Origin: Paralcaligenes sp. KSB-10
GTDB taxonomy: Bacteria > Pseudomonadota > Gammaproteobacteria > Burkholderiales > Burkholderiaceae_B
Length of the DNA: 64,000 bases
Direction of reading: 5' to 3'
Assembly: GCF_021266465.1 (NCBI RefSeq)
Contig: NZ_CP089848.1
Coordinates: forward strand, 744,001 to 808,000
Made by a program: the position numbers and the translations under genes
In this document: positions 57,892-64,000 of the stretch, piece by piece
How positions within the stretch are numbered: the stretch's first letter is position 1
Layout of the letters: every line of letters starts with the position of its first letter
Notes under the pieces: generated by a model
Databases searched by the model: none
What the model was told of the DNA's origin: nothing
The model's input: the letters and a program-made list of their open reading frames with translations, nothing else

Positions 57892-58761
57892 CTAGACAAA
57901 TTTGTTTTCTATGGCACCGATCCCTGCGATTTCCACCCTGACGCAATCGCCTGCCTTGAGGTACACCGGAGGCTTCATGCCCATGCCGACACCCGCGGGA
58001 GTGCCTGTTGCAATAATATCGCCCGGGTAGAGCGTGATTCCGCGCGAACATGTTTCAATCAGGGTAGGAATATCGAAGATGAAATCCTGCGTACTGGCGT
58101 TCTGCCGCAGTTCGCCGTTAACCGTGCACGATACCTGCACATTGGATGAGTCGATTTCATCGGCCGTAAGCAGCCACGGCCCCATGGGGCAGAATGTGTC
58201 GAACGACTTTCCCATGTCCCATTGCTGGTGCCGGATCTGGACGTCGCGTGCGGTGACATCGTTGACTATCGTGTATCCAAAAACATGGCTCATGGCATCT
58301 TCACGGCTTATATTTTTACCCTTGACACCAATAACCACGGCAAGCTCGGCCTCGTAATCGATTTGCGACGAAATACCCACCGGCAGCACAACATTATCGA
58401 AAGGCCCCACGACGCACTCGGGAACCTTGGTAAACACAATGGGCCACGACGCGACATTTTTATCGTTCTCCTTGAAAACCGAACTGGAGAGTTCCTTGGC
58501 GTGGGCATGGTAGTTGCGGCCCACGCAAAATATGTTTCGACGCGGACGCGGAATCGGCGCTTGCAGCGTCACGTCGGCCACGGACACTTCGTCGGCCAAA
58601 TGTGCCTGAACAAAGGCCTTTAAATTTTCCTGCTCGATCAGGGAAGCAATGCCTTGCGCCGCTATTTCCGCATCCAGCTTCAGTGTGCGGATGCGTTTCA
58701 AATCATCGGAAACAAGGCCGACGCCGCGCCGACCCTGGTATTCAAAAGTTGCCAATCTCAT
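57892..58761 (-). CDS. Fumarylacetoacetate hydrolase-family enzyme
   Basis: A 289-residue FAH-fold protein. The metal-binding acids are visible in IDYEAELAVVIG (Glu-x-Glu) and VNDVTARDVQ (Asp), with NIFCVGRNYHAHAKE at the entrance and GDIIATGTPAGVGMGMKPP near the end. Family members hydrolyse or decarboxylate beta-keto or 2-keto acids in ring-cleavage routes. The exact substrate is unknown. It lies 35 bases after the ModA-like gene in an operon with a molybdenum hydroxylase. Confidence 0.88.
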   Translation of the reverse strand: MRLATFEYQGRRGVGLVSDDLKRIRTLKLDAEIAAQGIASLIEQENLKAFVQAHLADEVSVADVTLQAPIPRPRRNIFCVGRNYHAHAKELSSSVFKENDKNVASWPIVFTKVPECVVGPFDNVVLPVGISSQIDYEAELAVVIGVKGKNISREDAMSHVFGYTIVNDVTARDVQIRHQQWDMGKSFDTFCPMGPWLLTADEIDSSNVQVSCTVNGELRQNASTQDFIFDIPTLIETCSRGITLYPGDIIATGTPAGVGMGMKPPVYLKAGDCVRVEIAGIGAIENKFV

Positions 58762-58796
58762 TTCCTGACTCTCTCAAAATTAATCTGTTGATACCA

Positions 58797-59492
58797 TTAC
58801 TTCGACAAACCGTTATTGCGTTTGAATCCGTCGAGCGACTCATCGCATAAAACATCGATCAGCGTACTGGCAAGCACTGCCTGTCGGGATGTTTTGGGAA
58901 TCCCGATCGTATACACAGTGTCCAGCGCGCAGCTTTGAGGCAGAGGCGCCACCAGCGCAACTCCGGCCGTGTACATGATTTCGGTGATCTGGGTGCACCC
59001 CAACGACCACGGCACAGCCGCCGAAGCCATGGCTTTCATTGCCGTGGCGCCGTTCGGATATTCGTGAACCTTGTCCTTGATTTTTTCGAATACATCGAGC
59101 TGTTCAAAAACTTTTTTCATATGTATGCCCGCGGTGGATTGCGACATATCCGGCACATAGATGCCGCTGGCGCTCAACAGAGCCTTGGCGAATGACGCAT
59201 CATCCGCAACAGGCGGAGGCTCGTCCTCTGCGATGACGGCAACACCCGTACCGACAACGCCAAGGTCGCGCACGCTGCCCTCAAGCAGCTTTCCCGCCTG
59301 CGACAGCTGATCGATAAGCTTTCGGGACAAGATAATGACATCGCACGGCTCACCGGCCAGCAACTTTTCTTTCATCAGGCCAACAGCGCCAAATTCACCA
59401 CCTATGCGGCAACCGTTGCGCGCTTCAAACTCGCCCTTCACGCCGTTGAGCAGCCCGAATGCCGCGCCACCGCTTAATAAACAAAGATCCAT
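58797..59492 (-). CDS. ModA-like solute-binding-fold protein without signal peptide
   Basis: A 231-residue type II periplasmic-binding-fold protein (LCLLSGGAAFGLLNGVKGEF, LLAGEPCDVIILSRKLIDQL, ATAMKAMASAAVPWSLGCTQ) resembling ModA-type molybdate-binding proteins. The N-terminus starts straight at the first beta strand with no leader, so it is predicted to be cytoplasmic. It lies 35 bases behind the molybdopterin subunit gene, and it could bind molybdate, cofactor or the substrate for that enzyme. Confidence 0.75.
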   Translation of the reverse strand: MDLCLLSGGAAFGLLNGVKGEFEARNGCRIGGEFGAVGLMKEKLLAGEPCDVIILSRKLIDQLSQAGKLLEGSVRDLGVVGTGVAVIAEDEPPPVADDASFAKALLSASGIYVPDMSQSTAGIHMKKVFEQLDVFEKIKDKVHEYPNGATAMKAMASAAVPWSLGCTQITEIMYTAGVALVAPLPQSCALDTVYTIGIPKTSRQAVLASTLIDVLCDESLDGFKRNNGLSK

Positions 59493-59527
59493 TTACACAG
59501 CCTCCAGAATTTTCCATTGTTCGAATT

Positions 59528-61708
59528 TCATTGAGCCAGGCCAGGCTCCATCGCCCTGACGACTTCGTCCGGGCTGATAGGCAAATTGCGCACTCGTACA
59601 CCCAATGCGGCACGCACCGCATTGCCTATTGCTGCCGCGGTCGGCCCTAAAGAGGGTTCGCCGGCCCCGACGGGCGGCCGCCCTGCCCCGGGCAGAATTT
59701 CGACGATGACATCCGGGACCTGGCTGAAACGGATGATGGGATAGGTCTCCCAGTCGCCATCGACCAGCCCCTTGGCATCAAACCGCGCCTGTTCGTACAG
59801 AGTCCAGGACGTAGCCTGAATGGCGCCGCCTTCAATTTGCTGGATAACGCCTTCCGGGTTGATTACCTCGCCGACATCGACGGCGATAAACAGGCTTTCA
59901 ACTCGAATCTCATGCGTGACGTTGACTTTGGCAATGACAGCGCAATAGGCGCCACCGGTTTTATAGCGGGCAAAGCCTATGCCCATACCCGTATCGTCAT
60001 CGTTGATGCGCTCTGGATCAAAGTTCCAGCCCGCCAGGCCTGCCGCCTTGACGAGGACAGCAATGGCGCGCGGATCGCTCAGATTGTCCAGGCGGTATTG
60101 CAAAGGATCGCGCCCATATGCGAGCGCGATATCGTCGACCATGGATTCGATCGCAAATACATTGCCAAACGCACCCAATGCGCGCAGTGCCGAACTGCGC
60201 AAGGAAATATCGAGCGCCCGGTGGCAAATCAGCGCGCAGTGCGGGAAATCGTAAAGCGGCACAATGTTGCGATCGGCCCCGCCACCGGACGACTGCGGGG
60301 CATTTATGGAGGACAGCGCCGGGAAAGCATCTTCCGCATACCAACTGCCTAATAATGTCGGGGTGGCGGCCCGGCCTGGACGCAGGCTATGGCCCGGCCC
60401 CCATACGGTGTGCCGCCATTCGACAACCTTGGCGTTTTCATCGACATCCGCCTCGATGCGCACGGACATGGCCGACCCCAGCGGTGACCAATTCAGTTCG
60501 TCGGACCGCGACCACTGAACCCGCACAGGCCTGTTATCCGCATGCAGGGATAGCCATGCGGCGTCGTAGGCGACATCGTCGGCGCCGTTATGGCCGTAGC
60601 AGCCGGAGCCCGGCACATGCTGAACCTCGACCCGGGATGGCTCCATGCGAAACGCCGCGCAAAGATCCGTTTTTAAATTATGTATGCCCTGGCTGTGGCT
60701 CCATACCCTCAGGCCGGTACTGGCCGTGACTTGCGCATAAGCGCAGGATGGGCCTATGGAAGCGTGCTTGATGAACGGCTTGAGGAAATCGCCGCTGAAC
60801 CACTTTTCGGCGTAAGTTGCAACGGCACCGGAATGCTCCGGCTTGCGTTCGATGACCGTCGTTTCGGATTCCCTGCTTCGCAACCATGCGCTCAACTCAC
60901 GCTGCGAAGGCAAAGAATCACGCTCGGCCCAGACGGCGGCCCGGGCGATCTGCCGAAGCACGCGTTCGGCGATATATTCCTGCTCGGCAATCACACCTAT
61001 CAATGAACCATTGCGCACAATCCCCACTATTCCGGGAATACTCCGCCAGTCGGCCAAATCCAGGTCGCCCAACACGGCATAGGGCGAAGGCGGTCTCAGA
61101 ACCCGGCCATGAACCATGCGCTCCATCGCAAGGTCGTGGATAAAAGGATAGGTGCCTTGAGTTTTCTGCTCCAGGCCGAATGGCCGATAGTTGGTTCCCA
61201 CATAATCGCGGCGCGTCGACGCCAGCATGGCGTCGGGCATTTCGGCGCGTACATGCAAATCCACCTCGCCCGCTAACTGCCAATACGACCCGCATGCCCG
61301 GCCGCCCGACACGAATTCCCCGTTGAGCACCGTCACTGTCGACGGAACCACATTGAATTTACGGGCAGCCGCCTGTACAAATAAATTACGGGTTTGCGCG
61401 CACACGGCCCGCAATGAAAGTCCGGAATGCTGAACGGACAAACTGCCCGATGTAATCGACTCATCCGGACTGTATTGTGTACTGGCCGGCACCATGCGCA
61501 CCGACGCTATATCCACCAACAGTTCATCGGCCACAATCTGCGCCAACGCCGTGACAATGCCCTGGCCCAGTTCCACTTTCCCTGTGTAGGCATCGATGCA
61601 TCCGTCCCTCGCAAGGGATAGCCAGCCATCGACATACGGATTGTTCTTCAGGCTGACGGGTAGCTGCCCGGCCCCGACTTCATGGGCAGGCGCAAAAGCA
61701 TTATTCAT
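59528..61708 (-). CDS. Molybdopterin-binding subunit of a xanthine dehydrogenase-family hydroxylase
   Basis: A 726-residue large subunit of the isoquinoline 1-oxidoreductase/nicotinate dehydrogenase B group, with YTGKVELGQGIVTALAQIVA near the start, the middle hammerhead-like segment, GSGCYGHNGADDVAYDAAWL, LRALGAFGNVFAIESMVDDI, and the active-site Glu in GAGEPSLGPTAAAIGNAV near the end. Such enzymes hydroxylate N-heterocycles or oxidise aldehydes in the cytoplasm or periplasm. It overlaps the iron-sulphur subunit by eight bases. No FAD subunit is encoded nearby. Confidence 0.9.
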   Translation of the reverse strand: MNNAFAPAHEVGAGQLPVSLKNNPYVDGWLSLARDGCIDAYTGKVELGQGIVTALAQIVADELLVDIASVRMVPASTQYSPDESITSGSLSVQHSGLSLRAVCAQTRNLFVQAAARKFNVVPSTVTVLNGEFVSGGRACGSYWQLAGEVDLHVRAEMPDAMLASTRRDYVGTNYRPFGLEQKTQGTYPFIHDLAMERMVHGRVLRPPSPYAVLGDLDLADWRSIPGIVGIVRNGSLIGVIAEQEYIAERVLRQIARAAVWAERDSLPSQRELSAWLRSRESETTVIERKPEHSGAVATYAEKWFSGDFLKPFIKHASIGPSCAYAQVTASTGLRVWSHSQGIHNLKTDLCAAFRMEPSRVEVQHVPGSGCYGHNGADDVAYDAAWLSLHADNRPVRVQWSRSDELNWSPLGSAMSVRIEADVDENAKVVEWRHTVWGPGHSLRPGRAATPTLLGSWYAEDAFPALSSINAPQSSGGGADRNIVPLYDFPHCALICHRALDISLRSSALRALGAFGNVFAIESMVDDIALAYGRDPLQYRLDNLSDPRAIAVLVKAAGLAGWNFDPERINDDDTGMGIGFARYKTGGAYCAVIAKVNVTHEIRVESLFIAVDVGEVINPEGVIQQIEGGAIQATSWTLYEQARFDAKGLVDGDWETYPIIRFSQVPDVIVEILPGAGRPPVGAGEPSLGPTAAAIGNAVRAALGVRVRNLPISPDEVVRAMEPGLAQ

Positions 61709-62195
61709 GTCGAGCCTGATTTAAAAACTCCCTCACGTTCTGCACCGCCCTGACTATTCTCAAATGGGCTCCACAGCGACACAGGTTGCCATCCAGAGCG
61801 CCCTTGATTTCCGCATCCGACGGTGCATTGTTGGCCAATAGCAAGCCGGTACAGGCCACTATCATGCCTGAAGTGCAATAGCCGCATTGGGCTGCGCTCT
61901 GCCTGACGAACTCGTCCTGGAGCTCTTTTGCCAGGCCGTGAACGGCAATGCCCTCTATAGTTGTGACCTCTTTTCCAGCCACAGACCAGGCCGGCGTATC
62001 GCAGGCCGGCACCGGCCTGCGATCGACCAGCACCGTACAGGCTCCGCACAAACCCAATCCACAGCCAAAGTGGCTGCCTTTCAAGCCGAGCTCTTCACGC
62101 AGCACATCGAGCAGGCTGCGATTTTCATCGACCTCGAGTTTGAATGGCATCCCGTTGACCTGCAGATCAATGGTATCCGCCTTGCCCATGCTCAT
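61701..62195 (-). CDS. 2Fe-2S subunit of the molybdenum hydroxylase
   Basis: A 164-residue subunit with a plant-type ferredoxin domain (GCGLGLCGACTVLVD, Cys at about 41-75) and a second 2Fe-2S domain with QCGYCTSGMIVACTGLL and LCRCGAHLRI. It carries electrons from the molybdenum site. The start at 62195 or the Met two codons later are both possible. It lies 21 bases after the Bug-family gene. Confidence 0.93.
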   Translation of the reverse strand: MSMGKADTIDLQVNGMPFKLEVDENRSLLDVLREELGLKGSHFGCGLGLCGACTVLVDRRPVPACDTPAWSVAGKEVTTIEGIAVHGLAKELQDEFVRQSAAQCGYCTSGMIVACTGLLLANNAPSDAEIKGALDGNLCRCGAHLRIVRAVQNVREFLNQARHE

Positions 62196-62216
62196 ATGCT
62201 CCGCCGGTAAACCAGG

Positions 62217-63203
62217 CTATTGAATCGTTATGTGGGCTTCTTTAACAATTTTCCCCAGCCGCTCGACGTCCTCTTCGATATACTTTTTGAACTGGCTCGT
62301 GTTCATTACCATGGGCTCCACGCCGTCTTTAGCCCAGGCAGCCTTGATTTCGGGCTCGCCATCGATGGCGCTGACGGCCTTGTTGAGCGTTTCCACAACA
62401 TCTTTCGGCGTGTCCTTGGGGGCCAGCAGGCCAAGCCAGATATTGGCGTGATAGCCCTTCACACCCGCCTCATTCATAGTGGGCACGTCGGGCAAAATAG
62501 AGGAGCGTTTCAGGCCGGTCGTTGCAATGGCATGAACCCGCCCTGCCTTGATGAGGCTATTCATGGTTGCGATGGAGTCGAACATGTAATTCACCTCGCC
62601 TCCGACAACGCCGGTTCTTGCCTGGCCGCTGCTTTTGTAAGGCACATGCTGGACCTGAATGCCCGCCATCGACTTGAACAACTCACCGGCAATATGGTAG
62701 GGAGTGCCGGTTCCCGAGCTCGCATAGTTCAGTTTTCCAGGCTCGGATTTCGCCATGGCGATCAAGCCCTTGAGGTCTTTAACCTTGACCTTGTCATTTG
62801 TCACCAAGACCAGGCTAGCCTGGTTGATCGGTGCCACGGGAGCGAAGTCGCGCAGCAATTGATAGGGCTTTTCTTTCAGCAAAGTTTCGTTCACGGTTTG
62901 CGTGTTCGACATCACCAGCAAGGTATAGCCATCGGGTGCGGCTTTGGCGACGAATGTCGTGCCAATCACGGCGCCTGCGCCCGGCTTGTTCTCCACGATA
63001 AAGGTTTGACCCAGTTTTTGCTGCAATTTCTGGGCCAGTTGACGCGCATAGACGTCGGCGGAGCCGCCCGCTCCGAAAGGAACAACTATGGTAACCGCAT
63101 GATTCGGGTATGCATCGGCGGCATGAGCACCCATACCGACAGACATCAAGCCCGCCGTTACCGAAGACAGTATTAATGATTGGATTTTTTTCCCTGGCAG
63201 CAC
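62217..63203 (-). CDS. Bug-family (TctC-like) periplasmic binding protein
   Basis: A 328-residue binding protein, first gene of the operon, with a signal peptide cleaved after AHAADA-like sequence near residue 28. Bug hallmarks are PNHAVTIVVPFGAGGSADVY, VENKPGAGAVIGTTFVAKAA, DGYTLLVMSNTQTVNETLLK and YASSGTGTPYHIAGELFKSM. Bug proteins are abundant in Alcaligenaceae and usually bind carboxylates or amides, often as orphans, as here. It probably delivers the substrate of the hydroxylase. Confidence 0.92.
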   Translation of the reverse strand: MLPGKKIQSLILSSVTAGLMSVGMGAHAADAYPNHAVTIVVPFGAGGSADVYARQLAQKLQQKLGQTFIVENKPGAGAVIGTTFVAKAAPDGYTLLVMSNTQTVNETLLKEKPYQLLRDFAPVAPINQASLVLVTNDKVKVKDLKGLIAMAKSEPGKLNYASSGTGTPYHIAGELFKSMAGIQVQHVPYKSSGQARTGVVGGEVNYMFDSIATMNSLIKAGRVHAIATTGLKRSSILPDVPTMNEAGVKGYHANIWLGLLAPKDTPKDVVETLNKAVSAIDGEPEIKAAWAKDGVEPMVMNTSQFKKYIEEDVERLGKIVKEAHITIQ

Positions 63204-63488
63204 TATTTCATCTCCTTTATTGCTTATGAATATATGTTCACGACGGGCGGATTGCAGCGGTCAGGCGGCAGGTTTGCCCACTTGTGAACTCAGTAGCTTG
63301 ATATCAAAGCTTGATTTATGATGTACAGCTTGTCCGATCAAAAGAGTACCAATAAATACAATTAAAGACAAGATGTTCTATAAAAATAGACCAAAACAAA
63401 AATGAAAGAAATCGATTTACATAACGCCCGACATGCCGGAATCGCGACTGGCAGAACGATGCCGGTCCCGGGAAATCAAACAGCAAGC
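63204..63488. promoter_or_regulatory. Promoter region of the hydroxylase operon
   Basis: About 285 bases, AT-rich at 63295-63420, with no gene seen. It contains TTGATATCAA at 63298-63307, a perfect 10-base palindrome within the larger imperfect repeat AGCTTGATATCAAAGCT, about 95 bases before the Bug gene start. It is a possible operator for the GntR-type regulator. The link is inference. Confidence 0.35.
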
Positions 63489-63522
63489 CAAAAAAAAGCC
63501 CGCCGAAGCGGGTCTTTTTTGG
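63489..63522 (-). terminator. Rho-independent terminator after the entericidin-like gene
   Basis: CCCGC-cgaa-GCGGG stem (63499-63512) flanked by A and T runs on both sides, so it can work in either direction. On the minus strand the stem is followed by GCTTTTTTTT. It lies 15 bases beyond the entericidin stop. Confidence 0.85.
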
Positions 63523-63536
63523 CAGTAACATCAAAC

Positions 63537-63668
63537 TTATTTCGCTGATTTCTCAATAGCGTGTCCCGCATTTGAAATGTCCTGGCCAGCACCGGCTACC
63601 GTATTGGCGCAACCCGCCAGGCCCATGCACGCTAATACAAGCAGTGACAGCAAAGCTTTGAACCGCAT
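63537..63668 (-). CDS. Entericidin-like small lipoprotein
   Basis: A 43-residue protein with a short hydrophobic leader ending in the lipobox LAGC (lipidated Cys at residue 20), then ANTVAGAGQDISNAGHAIEK, which matches the entericidin A/B family (small stress-related lipoproteins). AAGGAGACGAGA before the ATG is a strong ribosome-binding site and a clear terminator follows, so this short frame is a real gene. It is monocistronic as far as seen, 26 bases after the FAH gene upstream. Confidence 0.88.
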   Translation of the reverse strand: MRFKALLSLLVLACMGLAGCANTVAGAGQDISNAGHAIEKSAK

Positions 63669-63694
63669 TCTCGTCTCCTTGAAAATTGCAATAA

Positions 63695-64000
63695 TTATTT
63701 GACAGCCACTTTGAGTTCGCCCAAACCGGCAATCGCCCCCACCATGGTATCGCCAGCCACGACCGGACCGACCCCTTCCGGAGTACCGGTAAAGATGATA
63801 TCGCCGGCCTTGAGTTCAAACAAGCCGGACAGATAGGAGAGAGACTCCGCCACATTCCAGATCATGGATGAAAGATCGCTGGATTGCTTGGTGGCGCCAT
63901 TGACCGAAAGCGAAATAGCGCCTTTATCCAGGGTACCTACCTTGCTGCGAGGATGCAAAGGCCCGACCGGCGCGGATTGGTCGAAAGCTTTGCCCACTTC
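63695..64000 (-). CDS. Fumarylacetoacetate hydrolase-family enzyme, C-terminal part (runs off right edge)
   Basis: The last 101 residues of an FAH-fold protein: PVGPLHPRSKVGTLDKGAIS, SSMIWNVAESLSYLSGLFEL and GDIIFTGTPEGVGPVVAGDT before the stop at 63695. The short C-terminal domain and EGVGPV phrase resemble fumarylpyruvate/acylpyruvate hydrolases more than the longer FAH-like protein at 57892. The start and the metal-binding acids lie beyond the window. Confidence 0.85.
   Translation of the reverse strand, partial: EVGKAFDQSAPVGPLHPRSKVGTLDKGAISLSVNGATKQSSDLSSMIWNVAESLSYLSGLFELKAGDIIFTGTPEGVGPVVAGDTMVGAIAGLGELKVAVK

Noticed and set aside
57891-57905. TCTAGACA and ACAAATTTGT near 57890 as a further PhnF-type or GntR operator
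   Set aside because: They lie in the last codons and stop of the FAH gene, and the full TGTCTAGACA core is absent; likely chance.

Overview
The window comes from a GC-rich betaproteobacterial chromosome (Burkholderiales, most likely an Alcaligenaceae genus of the Bordetella/Pusillimonas type). The basis is gene content: a Bug-family TctC-like binding protein, ThrB next to a BPSS1780-type membrane protein, SelO coupled to a DUF2069 protein, a YihY-CBS pair and a phnCDEFGHIJKLMNP operon. The species was not determined. No rRNA, tRNA, CRISPR array, transposase or intact prophage was seen.

Layout. 1-4.5 kb is a decayed accessory strip: the start of an FAD-linked oxidase, an integrase remnant, collapsed fragments of an F420-reductase-like protein, two short-chain dehydrogenases and an AbiEi-like antitoxin, then an intact winged-helix/TPR regulator divergent from a cupin gene, and a GST tail. 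4.5-8.7 kb holds guaA and guaB with an alpha/beta hydrolase between them. 8.9-20.3 kb is one ten-gene operon (binding protein, two permeases, two ATPases, PLP dehydratase, RpiR regulator, D-aminoacylase, KDGal kinase, KDPGal aldolase) divergent from ridA. Two HexR-like palindromes lie between them. Together these genes read as uptake and breakdown of an N-acylated 2-amino sugar acid to pyruvate and glyceraldehyde 3-phosphate. 20.3-33 kb is mostly housekeeping (aroC, selO, yihY, CBS protein, dusA, thrB) plus a degradative HMG-CoA reductase with a PucR-type regulator and an orphan binding protein.

33.1-44.3 kb is a Flp/Tad pilus operon (pilin, TadG, TadE, an unknown protein, RcpC, RcpA, an FHA-TadA fusion, TadB, TadC, DUF192) flanked by two direct copies of a noncoding composite repeat of about 0.7 kb. 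Each copy is built of two long nested hairpins whose central stem-loops differ while their flanks are conserved. Kynureninase follows, then a second family of nested hairpin (about 45.9 kb, with a half copy near 57.0 kb). 46.2-56.8 kb is a complete C-P lyase operon with a Pho-box-like site and internal TGTCTAGACA palindromes likely bound by PhnF. 57.1-63.2 kb is a catabolic operon for an unknown compound: Bug binding protein, two-subunit molybdenum hydroxylase, leaderless ModA-like protein, FAH-fold enzyme and GntR regulator. An entericidin-like lipoprotein and a partial FAH gene close the window.

The least explained features are the nested-hairpin composites around the Tad locus and the inferred amino-sugar-acid pathway with its operators.
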